Source of the DNA: Anas platyrhynchos
Taxonomy: Eukaryota > Chordata > Aves > Anseriformes > Anatidae
DNA: 64,000 nt
Direction of reading: 5' to 3'
Assembly (NCBI RefSeq): GCF_047663525.1
Contig: NC_092587.1
Span: 42,988,501-43,052,500 of the forward strand
Under the pieces are notes generated by a model. It was not told where the DNA came from, did no database searches, and worked only from the letters and a program-made list of their open reading frames with translations. Position numbers and translations under genes: made by a program. This document shows, one piece after another, positions 10,925 through 21,999 of the stretch (positions are counted from its first letter, which is position 1; each line of letters starts with the position of its first letter).

Positions 10925-13900
10925 CTCTCTCACACTGTCACTGCCCCCATCGCAGGGACACCTCCATGCTTCCTGCTCCAAGCCCCCCTTGGCCGGGCAT
11001 CTCCTCTGTGCAGCAGCACTGCAACTGTAGCCCCTAGAAAACGAGCACAACTAGGATCCATTTAAGGCAAAATTAATGCTAATTAACTGTAATCAACAAC
11101 TCGCAGAACAATGTTTACTCAGCAAGCTGCAGCTATTGCCATAGCGGTTCGCCCGTTAGGCGAAGGTAAGCAGAAGGCGGGATACAGGAAAGGAAAATAA
11201 ACCTTACCACAGGCTCCAGCACAGCCCGCTGCTATGGTGCGAAGCCAGCCCTGATGCCTGCTGTCCTCCCTTCTCACCCTGCCTCCCTCACCGCAGCAGC
11301 CCGTGGAGAGGAGCAGGAGCCTGCGGTTCCCCGCATGCACCGCAGACCCAGCTCGCAGCCAGTCCCGGGCTCTGGCAGTGGAGCAAGACCAGAGGGACTG
11401 AGTCATTTTGGCAAGCCCCAAGGGGCAGCAGCCCCCCTGAGGGTAGAGGTACAGGGAGCAAGGGTGGCCTCACCTCGGGACGCCCGGGCACAGTTTGCCA
11501 CTCAGTCTCAGAAGCCCCTCCTACGCAGCCGGCGCAGTGGAAACTCTTGCCAGTGCTGGTGGGGAGTGAAGTTTTATTATGAATGAGACTTCTCAACCTG
11601 CAGAGGCCTCCTGACAGTGAGTGTGGGCCCCTGGCAGGGCGCTAGGCGAGAAAGCGGAGATGATGTGTACGCTGATTTTTCCTGGGAAAGCTTCTTACGT
11701 ATTTTCCACCCGAAGCAAAGCACTACCAGCACTAAGTGGTGATGCTGCACCTTTCTCCCTCAGCAGGTCGGGGCTTTGCAATGCCATTGCCCTGGCCTCG
11801 ACAGAGGGAGGCTCAAATCAGTGCAAACTTCAGCAGCTGCGGGCTCACCCCACCAGCCCTGTGGGAGTAGGAGAGCAGGAACCCTGAGAGCAGGAGCCAT
11901 GTGCACAGCCCTCCCACAGCCACCGCGGGATGTGTCACCAGCCCCAAGGTGCCACAGATGAGCAGAGAGGCCAGGGGCAGGATGCTGGCATCTCCCGGCC
12001 ATGCTGTGTTAAAAGAGGAGCCCTCTAATCGCCAGCAGCGCTGCGTTGGGTGTTCGCATCAGTCCTTGAAAAGCTTGAGGGGATGGCTGCGCAAGCGCCC
12101 TGCCAAGAGAGTGGAGGGTGGGCAGGCAGGCAGGGCTGGCGGGGGGCCGGCTCCTGCAGCGGGCAGACGCAGGGAGGATTGTGTAGAACAAGGAGATGGG
12201 GCAGCCAGGCAGCCGCAGGACCCGTGCCTGCCAGCCACCGCCTCGCCAGATGGCCTGCCAGGCGAGCCAGTTGGCTGTGCCAGGCCCGGCTGCCCAAGCC
12301 CTGGCAAGGCGCAGCTTCTGCTTGCCTTCAGGTGCCCCACGGCGTGCCCCGCAGCTGCACCACGCTTCCAACTCGTTTTCATCCAAGTCCCTGCGTTCCC
12401 TTGCACCTTGCCTACATCATTCCCTCCCCAGTTCTTCCCCTCACTTCCTCCTGTTGCTTTGTTTTCTTTTAATGTCTTTCCTATTTATTTTTTTTTGCCT
12501 AGCTGAGACTCCTTGCTTGCCCACACAGCTGCTGGCAGCTCTCCAGCCAAGGGACCTGCAGCAAGCAACAGCAGCCTCTGAGCCAGCAGGGCCCCCCTGC
12601 AGTGGGGCACGCATGCAGTCGCAGCCGGCATTAGATCAGCGCCGCTCTCCTCGCGTGCACCAGGCCTCTGCCAATTCCTGGGAGGAAGGTTGGGAAGGGA
12701 TTAAGTAGCTAAGTATCTTGCTGGCAAAAAAAGATGGCTTTCTTTTCTATTAATTCCTCAGCTTTCCTTTTATCGTGAACTGTGGAGAATACACAGGCTG
12801 ATACAGCTGTTATAGCAAACTCTCCTAGGGTGGAAAAACATCTCTAAGCCACCAGGCCCTATTCTGGCTATCCAAACTAAATAAACCACCCTGGCAAGAG
12901 CGTTTGCTGAAAGAACCATCTCTTTGCTAGGATCTTTGTCAATATAGAATTGTTTTTCATTCTCTCTTCCTTCTTTCCCTCCCTCTGCCCCTTCAATTTC
13001 CCACCCAAAATCCACATCCCAAGCTGACAGGCCTACAGGACACAGGTCTGTTGTTTTGGCCTATTGCAAGAGGATCATTACCAAGTTTTTTTAAACCCTT
13101 GTCAAAATTCCTGCATGCAGTTTAAGATGGATGATGAGAATACAGCTTAAAAGTATGAAAAGATCATTGCTGACAAAGCTTTTCCCTCGTAGGCACAGCA
13201 AGCACAAAGGGGAGAGCACATGCATCCTACCAAGTGTCCAGCTGAGGAGGAAAGAGCAGAGCAAGGGGACCAGGCAGAGCATGGAGCATGTCCCCAGTGG
13301 GCAGGGGGAGGCCTGGGAGGGATGTTCTGAGCCTCTCTGTGGGGCTGGAGGCTGGGTCAAACCCCTCCAGTGGAAGGAGTATCCCCTGCATGGCAAACCC
13401 TACCACGGCAGGTGTAGACCAGCAGTGATGAGGAATGGAAAATGTGAAAGCCCCGGAGTGCGAGAGGAAGCGTGGAGGAAAAACCTCAGCAAGAACATGT
13501 GCATGGAGGTGGGACTACGTGGACACCATAGCAGGGTTCAGGCTCCCTCTCCTGTGGCTAAACACAGTTCCACTTGCTCTTACACATATATATGCGTGTA
13601 CATGTATGCACACATTTTATGCACAGCCCAGCTACCAGCACTTGTGGCTTTGGTTTCCCCGAGCCACCCCCCTCAGACCCTGTGGCCCCAGCAGCCATGT
13701 GGAGACCCCTCCACCGCAACCGGGCCCACCACTTCTCCCACAGGCCCCCCTCCCTGCTCTGCTTGTGCTGGGGAGATCCTTCCCCACCCTGCCACTGCTT
13801 CCTTTATTATCTCTGCCCAGCTGTGGTTTATAAGTTGTTTAAATCTTTTCTAGGAACAGATAAGAGATCACAATTACCCAGAATCCAAAAACGCAGACAG

Positions 13901-14049
13901 CTTGAAATGTGGTTAGGCTCTGCCCTACTTTCATTGAGCTCAGAGCAAGGCTCTGCTGAGGTGTTTGGGGAGAGGAGGAGAAAAGAGAAAGACCCACCTC
14001 AGCAAACCGCCCCTTCCCTCCCTCCCTTCTGAAACAAACCTCCCCCGCC
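10925..14049. other. Intergenic, no gene recognised
   Basis: Contains open frames up to 240 codons (13,131-13,853, plus), but their composition is low-complexity and no domain is recognisable. No repeat family was identified. Confidence 0.35.
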
Positions 14050-14093
14050 AAAAAAAAAAAAAAAAAAAGAAAAAAGAAAAAAAAAAAAGAAAA
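14050..14093 (+). repeat. Poly(A)-rich tract
   Basis: Forty-four bases of A broken only by three G. I found no adjacent retroposon body. Confidence 0.9.
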
Positions 14094-16065
14094 CCTACTG
14101 CATCTCTTCAAACCACCCTTCCTCACCCTGCCTGCTCCTCCTGGCTGGCCAGGGACCTCCAGGCAGCAGAGCAGAGCAGAGCAGAGAGCTTCTCGAGGAC
14201 GTGGTGGCTGGGAAGGAGGCTCTTGTGCATCGCCACAGCGTTTGGCACAGGCGTGTGCATCTCTCCAAGCTGAGCTCAGCAAATGGACAGGTTTTGCCAA
14301 TTCAGGGGCAGGACGAAGACGGCGGTGCAGGGAGTGCTGCAGGCTAAGTGAGATGTGTCACCGGAGGTTTTAGCAACCACACGCTCACTGGCAGCTTTCC
14401 CTTGCTGAGCTGCTGCCGGGGTAGCCGCAGAGGTGGAAGAGTGGCCTTGGACTTCCCTCGGGTGAGAAATCCCCTCCCCGGGAAGTCCAGGCTCCATTAC
14501 ACAGCACAGCTCCACCACCTCGTCAGCCCCGTCTGAGGGCAATTCTTTCAGGAACCTGCAATGACCCAGAAGGGATACTGCTGAAAAAAATGACGGGGTC
14601 TTTTTCCTTCACCACCCTGTGGTCCCAGGTACTTGCAGACGTACACCCCCAGCTGTCTGACCATGTCTGAAGTAGATAAAATCTCCTAGGTGATTCCACC
14701 TATATTACTCCAGCTTTGGAGCAGGACACAGACCAACAAACCTCTAGCAACCACTAATATTTTAAGGACATTTCTCCATCCTGCTTGGAAGTGTGTGTAT
14801 CAAAGCAGCAGGGGATTTTTGGTGGTGTTTCCACCAATGGTAGCAACAGTGAGATGTTTCAGGGGAAGGGTCTGCTGTAGGCAAAGAGGGCATCATCTGA
14901 AAGATGATGTAGTCCAAGATCATTATGGCATGTACTAATACCATTTACAAGGACTGACTCGAACAGCCTTGGAAGGAAGAATGAAAAAATGCCAGCAAAC
15001 ACATTACATTCTCCTGCAAGAAGTTGTTTCATCCTATTGAAAATCTTTGTTAGAAAGAATGATGAGAATGGTAATAATAAGGCACTATAATTATACCTGA
15101 TCCTTCTATAATCTCTCTCTCCGCAGAGTTCAGGAGCACTTTACTGCTATTATTGGATTTGAACAGCCCCATCTGGATAACATACGATTGATTTGTTTGC
15201 ATGGCTTATTTTAGGTATTTCAGCACATACATTAGAGCTGCCTCCATATCTGTCCCATCCCCTGCACAGTCTCCGAGAGCAGCGAGCAGTCTTTGGTTCC
15301 TGCTCTCCACCTCCCCTTTCTGCCCTCCTGATGCCTTGGAGAGCTCTTTGCAGAAATCCAAGGATCAGGAGCCACCAGTCCTTCTCCACCCAACCCAAAA
15401 CTGCAGAACAGGGGATTTGACCTTTCCCGTGGTGTCCAAATGTGTGAGAAGCTACATCAAAGCCAAGAACTTTGTGGGCCCCTTGTAGAAATCTCTTGAG
15501 TGAGAAGCTGGGCACTTGCTACTTCACTGGGCCAGGGCCAGGAGCAAACAGATGAAATTCTAAATAATTCAGCTCACGTTTAAAAATGTTATTATAAAAA
15601 ATGAGGTTTTTAAAAACGAATAAAACTGCAATACAAACAATATGGTTTACATAAACTGAACTGTTCTCAGCCTGAAATTCACGGCTTACAGTGCGGGGAA
15701 TGTCCCTTGCAGATTGGGCTCCCATAAAGCTTAATAAATACAAGTTGCCTTACTCTGTCATTGCTCTTAGTGCTTTTAAAGGGATTTTTTTCTTCCTCGT
15801 GTGAATTGGAGCAAGGACTTCTCCCTGATGGCCAACTAGAGGCAGGCTGGGGAGCAGCCCCTGCATCCCCTCCACCTCCTAGCCAGCCCCTGCCTGCCCG
15901 TTCTGTGGGCACATTTCCTTGAGCATCTTAAAAGGAACAGCTAGTCCTGCCTGAAGTCTTTTTCCCCAACTTCATTTTACCGTTTTGAAGTACTACATCC
16001 TTGCTTTCATTCTCTTAAGATTCTTCAGAGATGTCTTTGCCAATTTGTTTACTTCTGTTTTATTT
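14094..16065. other. Intergenic, no gene recognised
   Basis: A short GCAGA repeat lies near 14,166-14,187. Otherwise no repeat, exon or RNA gene was recognised. Confidence 0.35.
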
Positions 16066-16407
16066 TTAAAAGACAAACCCCCGGTGGCCATAAGCTCTCG
16101 AGTCACTTTTGAAAAAACATTGTCTTGTCTGTAAGTGCTTTGTTTGTGATCCTCTCCAGTCCTTTAGGCTATTGTTTATGAGCTGGAAGGCATCTACGCT
16201 CAGGCTAATCATGCTGAATGCCAGCAATTCCCCCAGCATGATTTGTTGCACAAGCCAGTGGGAGCGTGGTTTGTTGTGATTTAAGTTTATTATGGAAAAC
16301 CCACGTTTGCTCACACCAGCCTTACAAAATGGGAGACCTCGTCCAAAGCCTTCAGAGGGGAACGACAATCTGGCCACTGATTTCGATGGCATCTGGGACT
16401 GGCTCAA
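16066..16407 (-). mobile_element. Decayed hAT-like transposase C-terminal remnant
   Basis: The minus-strand frame has KAGVSKRGFSIINLNHNKPRS, followed about 10 residues later by GELLAFSMISLSVDAFQLIN and then KDW. hAT transposases and their domesticated relatives (ZBED/ZNF862-type) typically have a SNAxVERxFSxxNxxKxxxR block before the dimerisation helices. The match FS-x-x-N-L-N-x-x-K-x-R, with the hydrophobic helix after it, fits that block. Only about 110 codons are open, and I see no DDE catalytic region, BED finger or terminal inverted repeats nearby, so this is a fossil fragment. It could also be a processed copy of a host hAT-derived gene. The call rests on motif memory without an alignment. 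Confidence 0.4.
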
Positions 16408-19069
16408 AGGTCTAGAGCTCTGCCAGCAGGAGTGGCACTGTGGAAAAGCAGGTAGCCCAGGAGCCAGCCAAATCTTCCTTTAGAAGTTGTTTGCTCGGGG
16501 TTGGATGCAGAGCTAGGAGGCTGCCAGTGCTGTGTGATGTTTTCTTCTTCCTCACCACGTCTTTTTTCAAGCTCCTCTCTGACCCGAGTGGTGCCTGGGG
16601 CACAGCTCTGCTGGCTGTCACCTGGGGATGAGGCTGGCCTGCACCGATGCCCTCCCTATACATCACAGGAGAAACAGCTCCTTCTGTGTGTTTTGAGTCT
16701 CACACTTGAGTATCTGATCAGTTGCCCTGTTTTTTTTTAATAAGAAAATGCACTCAGCCACCTCCTCCATGGCTCTTAGGCTTTGCAGACCTCTGGCACG
16801 CAGAGGTCTGCAAAACCTCAGTCATCTTTTTTTTTTTTCTGGGATGAGAAGACCCAGCATATAGAGCCAGCCTGTCCAGGGGGAGTGTGTGGAAGTGCTC
16901 GGCTCCAGCTGCATCAAAAGGGCAGCTCTGCCACCCCAGCTGAGATCACAGGGGAGCAGGGAGTGTGCGGAGACCCAGGCGGCTCTGCAGGGAGGCAGCA
17001 GGGGAGGCAGGGCAGCTGTGCCGCGTCTCCCTCTGACACCTGCTCTCTCTTTGAAGGCTGTCCTTCACAGCCAGGCACGGAGCTCCAACTGCTGCAGCTC
17101 CGTGCATACCAAACGCCTGAGGAATTGCTGCAAAGTGAGCTCAGCTGGACAAAACTGTCGCACTCCCCCAACCAAGGTAAAAATCAAGATTTTTAGCGCA
17201 TTGATAGGATGGTGATGCGAATACGTATTTTGGGAAGGACGTCAGAGCAGGAGCCCAAACCCAAGCCATCACTTGGGTGCGCAGGAGGTCTTGTTCTGAA
17301 GTTTGCCTACATAGGAGGAGCTCATTTCCAAACGGTGAGAGTGCCCGAACATCAGTAATCTTTGTGATACGTGTTTGCACAAAACTTATGGCTTTGGGTG
17401 AATTTTGATGCACCGAGGCAGAGCCGTAATGCAATACAGACCCTCATGTCAGAGGTAATCAAGTGTTATTACAAGAGCTGCTGGCTGTGGGGCCCCTCCT
17501 GCGCACACACATGGGTACATATGGAAGTTATTAACAAGTTTCAGCGGAGGATTTCGGGAAATTAACCCCTGCGACCCTGCTGCACTGCTGGAGGGCAGCT
17601 GGTCGGCAGCAGATGAAGAGCAGCTTCCTGCTGCATGCCTGCGGCGGGCCGGGACCCAAAGCCAGCCCCCGGCAGCCTGGTAAGAGGCAGCCTCTCGCAG
17701 AAGGACCAAACATTTCAACTTGGGATGCGAGGACGAGCGGTTGAAAAAAACCATCTGCAAGGCTGTATAAATTTCCTCGACAAACTGAAATGAGTCAGCT
17801 GGAGAAATGTGTAACATAACGTATAAAAATGCAAACAATTTTCTTCTATTCCCCCAACGGTGCTGGAGAGCTTGTGAGGAAGTTTGTAATTTCTTTACAA
17901 GTCCCTTCAGGAGCCACCAAGCAAAGCGCTTGGATGCTGGCCACAAGGAGCTGCTCCTGCACGGAGGGACCCGCTCCGGGGCAGGGTGGCTGCAGGGAAC
18001 GTCTCCCACCCACTGACACCGTTTGCAGTCACCTCTTGGAATTAACCTCTTCTGATTTTACTTTGCACATCTCTGTCTCAAAAGTTTAAGGAAAAAGGCT
18101 TCTCTCCCAAGATTGAAACAGAAAATGGAGGAGGTCTCTGTAAAGACAGCCACATCCCAATGCACTTCTCCCACTCTTGTTCTTCCCAAATTGGTTTGTT
18201 TTCTTGCTCCGGTTCTGATCTGAGAAGTGCCCTCTCCTCCGGAACAATGAGGATAGGCACCATAATGTGCTTTAAACTTTCACAATATAACAATACTTGG
18301 CAGTCTTTCACTGCTTTCTCATCCTCAGATCTCGAATCAATTTGCTACAGCCCTGCATGGAATTGACTTACTTGTAAGTCAGAGACAAGTACTTGCTGTG
18401 CAATTACAAAAAATAAAATAAAATAAAATAAAATTAACAAAATACAGTGGATTTTATTAAAATCCAAACTATTTCCTCCTCCCTTGGTGTGATTTTCCTC
18501 AGGCACAGCCCTGGCCACAGACACAGCTCTTGCGCAGCCCTCAGCCGTGCAGCCCAAGATGCTCATTTCAGGCCAAATGAGAACGGTTCATCGCCAGGTC
18601 AGCGCAATCCAGCTCGAAAGCTCTTCCCTCGGCGAGCTATAACCGCTGCCATAAAACAGAAGCATTCCTGTACTCGGTTATAAACGTGAAAGAAACGAGC
18701 CCGCTCCTTCCCTGCCACCCCTGGTTTCTAAAGGGAAGGCAGCCGGAGAAGAAAGGGGCGATGAGGTGGGCAGGAGACACGGTCCCAGCCCCACTCCCCC
18801 TGGTGAGGGAGGGCAGCACGCAGAGCTGACCCCACCAGGGCTTCCCCCAAGGGCCAAGGCAGGTGCCCAAAGCCACCTGAGATGCCACAGGGTGGGCACA
18901 GGAGCTACAATGTGCTCATCCATAGCGGCACCTTGGGTTGAGCAACAGGATGGTGCCCAAGACCCAGCCAAACGCATGGCAGGGAGCAGCACCAAGAGCA
19001 TATGTATGGCCCCCAAAAGGACCCCAGGAGGTCCCCATCCATGGCATGGCCAGCTCTGAGGTGACACCA
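16408..19069. other. Intergenic, no gene recognised
   Basis: No convincing exon. Several minus-strand frames of 60-190 codons exist, the longest at 17,449-18,009, without a recognised domain. The (AAAAT)n tract at 18,407-18,434 lies here. Confidence 0.35.
18407..18434 (+). repeat. (AAAAT)n microsatellite
   Basis: About five tandem AAAAT units. Confidence 0.9.
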
Positions 19070-19570
19070 AGCTGCTCAAGGCTTCACCCAGTTGGGTCTT
19101 GAAAACTTCCAAGCGTGGAGACTGCACAACCTCTCCGAACAAAACCTGTCCCCAGCTGGACCCCCCAGGGGTCTCCTCCTATCCAGTCTGGACTTGTTTC
19201 CACCACCCCCCATTTCCCACCACGCTGTGGTGAGCCTGGCTCCTTGCTGACCTCCTTGTAGGCACAGGCAGATTGCTGTTAGGTCCCTCTGAAGGCATCT
19301 CCTCTCCAGGTTCAACAAGCCCAGCTCACACAGCCTCTCCTCATGGAGCACCCTGGGGTTGTACCCCTGATCTCACTCCATTTTTCTGGTTGCATCACAG
19401 AGCCCCCAAACTGGATGCAATATTCTAAATGGGGCCTAAAGAGCAGCCAGTACAGGGAGATGATCACTCCCCTCACCTACTGGCACTGCTCCTGTTGCAA
19501 CAGCCCAGGACGCTGCTTGCCTTTGCTGCCAGCCACCCTGCAGGCTCAGCACGCTGCCTGCTGCCTGGGT
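19070..19570 (-). mobile_element. CR1 LINE fragment
   Basis: The plus strand carries the reverse complement of the CR1 3' region. It shows the hallmark phrases on damaged reverse-transcriptase tail sequence (TTGAAAACTTCCAAGCGTGG, CACAACCTCTCC, CACACAGCCTCTCCTCAT) and an AGCCCAGGACGC-type segment. The element therefore reads on the minus strand. It is visibly diverged and lacks a clear 3' terminal repeat, so it is an older copy. Both ends are approximate. Confidence 0.7.
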
Positions 19571-20438
19571 TGCAGTGCTCAGACAGGGCTGCTCCAGGAG
19601 GTGGACACAGCGGTGACCCAAGGGGGTTTATCTGAGCAGGGCTCCAGGTGGGTCAAACCCCAGCCCCTGGCTGCTGCTGTCTGGAGCACAGGGCACCCTT
19701 GCCCTGGTGCAGGGCATTGCAGCCCGATCTGCTCTCAAACAGACCCAGCAACGATAACGGGCTACACACAGCGGTTCCTCAGACAAGATATCTGAAGCTA
19801 AGAGAGCAAATTCAGAGTCCCAGCTCTCCACATTTGGCTTTTTCACTCCGTGCAGGTCTGAAGGGGAAAGCCAGCGTGAGCTCAGCAGCCTGCGTGCACA
19901 ACACACTGCTGGCTGCTCTCTGATCTGAGTCAGGTGTCACATTTTAAAGTATCCAAGCACACTGACCTCCTTTCACAAAGCTGCGTTTAGTCACTTATTT
20001 TGAGGACATCATACCCACCTGCACCCCTGAAATGAACCACAGTGCTAAGCTTTTTCTTAGGCCTATTTAAGCCCTTTTCTATCCCTCTCAGTTGTAGCCA
20101 CCCTCACCAGTTACAGCTCATCAATGCTGTGCTTCCTTCAAACACTCAGTAGAATTTTTAAATACTAATAATACTTCTGAAAGTCTTACCTCCGTCTGTT
20201 CAGGAAGTGACTTATGTTTATAAAATTCTTTATTTATTGCACTGTAAGGTGAACTAAGTTTATTGTTCCCATTTAAGACCATTCATTTAGGTACTGCTTT
20301 TGGTCTTTGTAAGAAATTCGTTCAGCTTGTTTGATTACCATGTACCTCTGCACTAAACTACCCGTGTCTCCGATGCTGCAAGGGAATGAAAATACTGTTA
20401 TGTATTTGTTAGCTTTTAAAAAGAAGTACAAAAACATG
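19571..20438. other. Downstream of SOCS-like gene
   Basis: AT-rich in its right half. Nothing recognised. The SOCS-like transcript probably ends at the right border. Confidence 0.4.
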
Positions 20439-20444
20439 TTTATT
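20439..20444 (-). terminator. Candidate poly(A) signal of SOCS-like gene
   Basis: AATAAA on the minus strand, followed by a T/G-rich stretch, about 760 bases downstream of the SOCS-like stop codon. Confidence 0.45.
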
Positions 20445-21200
20445 AACATTTAAAAAGTTGTATAAAAATTCTTTGCCATTTTTTTTGAGACAAAACCAAA
20501 ACATCTTTGTACAGTCCATAGATGGCAGCAGCATACTATCAGATGAGCGTAAGGAAGGGCACAGGATTGATCTGTTCTCACCCTCGCAGAGCAGCCCAGG
20601 CCCTCTGGACCGGGACTGCCTCCGCTGGAACGCACTGCCCGTAGTATAAACCCATCTGCACTCCCAAAAACCTGTTCAAATAAAGCGAGGCAAAAGGCAG
20701 CGAAGCTGCACGTACTATAAGAGCTGCAGCAGTTCTCCCCGGGTGCAAGTGCTGACGTCTGTTTGTGCGGCGAGGAGCAGGGCGCGCTCCTGCCCTTGTG
20801 GCTCTCCGGGCAGCACGGGGCCATGCCCAGGCCGCAGCGCTGTGGGACCGGTGCCAGCCGTATCGCTGCACGAGGGCACATGCTTAGCACAGACTAGCTC
20901 AGGCACTTTGGGGCAGCGGGGCTGACCTGGGGGGACAGGCAGCTCGCCCCGCTCTCAAGCTTATAAGGCACGACTGGAGCAAAGAGCAGGGCCCAGGGGG
21001 TGGAAGCCACTGCTCCCCCACTCTGGCTTTACCCCAGCCATTGCAGGGAAGGCCACACGTGCTGTGCACCCCCAAGGACACAGCTCTTATGGCCAATGGG
21101 TTGGGGCACCTGCCCTCCCCTGCCTCTCCGAGCAGCTACCCCGGCCCCGCCGGCACGGCCAGGCGGCAGGCGCGTCCCTTCGCCTCCCACACGCCCGCCA

Positions 21201-21869
21201 TCATCTCCCAGCCCCGGCTGCGGAGGGGCCGGAGCCAACACTTTGCTCTGACCCCCGTCTCCTGCCCGGGGGTGACGCCACCACCTCCTGCGGGCACGTC
21301 CCTGTGGTGTCCCCCGCGGCAGCAGCGCCAGCAGGCAGGCGCCGGCGGCACAGTTCTCGAAGCGTGGGCACCGCTCGGCGGCTCCGGCACAGGGGCTCCG
21401 AGAAGACCAGGGGGGTTCCCCCCATCTCATCAAAGTGCAAGGGGTTGTTGCGGGTCCCCGCCACCACCAGCTCCAGCAGCCGGACCACGCAGTCCGAAAA
21501 CCAGTTCTTCAGGCGGAAATAGCCCTCCTGGAAAGAGATGCGGAGGCTGACGGGCCCCGTGGGCATCCGCACGCTCAGGCTGAACAAGCAGTTGCCCTGC
21601 GAGCTGTCCCGCACCAAGTAGGTGCCAACGGGCTCCCGCTGGAGCTTGGCGTGGGCCTCCCCCACGGACAGGGGACCCCAGTAGAAGTCGCTGGCCTGGA
21701 GGATGTTGAGGGACCGCTCCAGGACCTCCCACTCGCAGCTGCGAAACATCCGGAAGCGATCGGGCAAGCCGGGCGGCACGGGGCTGGGGAGGACGCTCCG
21801 ATGCTGCCTTTGCGGACGAGGAACAGTGGCGTGCGTGTTGTGCAGATCATCTGGCCTCCCTCTGATCAT
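21201..21869 (-). CDS. SOCS1/SOCS3-like suppressor of cytokine signalling
   Basis: Single-exon frame of 222 codons. Residues 36-50 (PDRFRMFRSCEWEVL) match the kinase inhibitory region of SOCS1, which blocks JAK kinases. Residues 61-155 are an SH2 domain: DFYWGPLSV at the start, the phosphotyrosine-binding arginine in YLVRDSS (Arg87), then SLRISFQEGYFRL. Residues 167-178 (VPTLRELCRRRL) fit the elongin BC box of a SOCS box. FYWGPLS is typical of SOCS1, while GGTPLVFSEPL before the SOCS box is closer to SOCS3. It is therefore a separate paralogue, not SOCS1 itself. After the BC box the frame becomes G/A/P-rich and I cannot find the LPLP-type cullin-5 box of other members, so the C-terminus is either diverged or truncated. 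The start at 21,869 is favoured because an acceptor with a long pyrimidine tract lies 66 bases upstream. This gives the usual SOCS layout of a non-coding first exon and a single coding exon. Likely role: negative feedback on JAK-STAT signalling in the cytosol. Confidence 0.85.
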   Translation of the reverse strand: MIRGRPDDLHNTHATVPRPQRQHRSVLPSPVPPGLPDRFRMFRSCEWEVLERSLNILQASDFYWGPLSVGEAHAKLQREPVGTYLVRDSSQGNCLFSLSVRMPTGPVSLRISFQEGYFRLKNWFSDCVVRLLELVVAGTRNNPLHFDEMGGTPLVFSEPLCRSRRAVPTLRELCRRRLPAGAAAAGDTTGTCPQEVVASPPGRRRGSEQSVGSGPSAAGAGR

Positions 21870-21914
21870 CTCTCAAAGAGCCCATGGATCCTGGGAAGAC
21901 GCTGCCGTGACCAT
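21847..21914 (-). promoter_or_regulatory. Two upstream ORFs in SOCS-like leader
   Basis: Within the coding exon (starting at 21,935 after acceptor CTCTCCCGCAG) two upstream ATGs precede the main start. One is at 21,914 (13 residues, ending at 21,873, same frame as the main start). The other is at 21,885 (12 residues, ending at 21,847) and overlaps the main ATG. Mammalian SOCS1 is known to be held back by upstream ATGs in its leader, so similar translational control is plausible. Confidence 0.5.
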
Positions 21915-21935
21915 CCTTCCTCCTTCGCGTCCAGC
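21870..21935 (-). other. 5' UTR part of SOCS-like coding exon and its splice acceptor
   Basis: A strong acceptor (pyrimidine tract TTGCTTCTCTCCCGCAG) sits at 21,936-21,937 on the minus strand. The first exon must lie further right; the nearest convincing minus-strand donors in a CpG island are at 32.3 and 32.58 kb. Confidence 0.6.
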
Positions 21936-21999
21936 CTGCGGGAGAGAAGCAAGAGTGAGGCCAACCCTCCACGCCCTCTCGCTGGGCAAGTGGAGACAG

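Noticed and set aside
13131-13853. 240-codon plus-strand frame
   Set aside because: No recognisable domain, no splice or promoter support, and low-complexity composition at its end. Likely chance.
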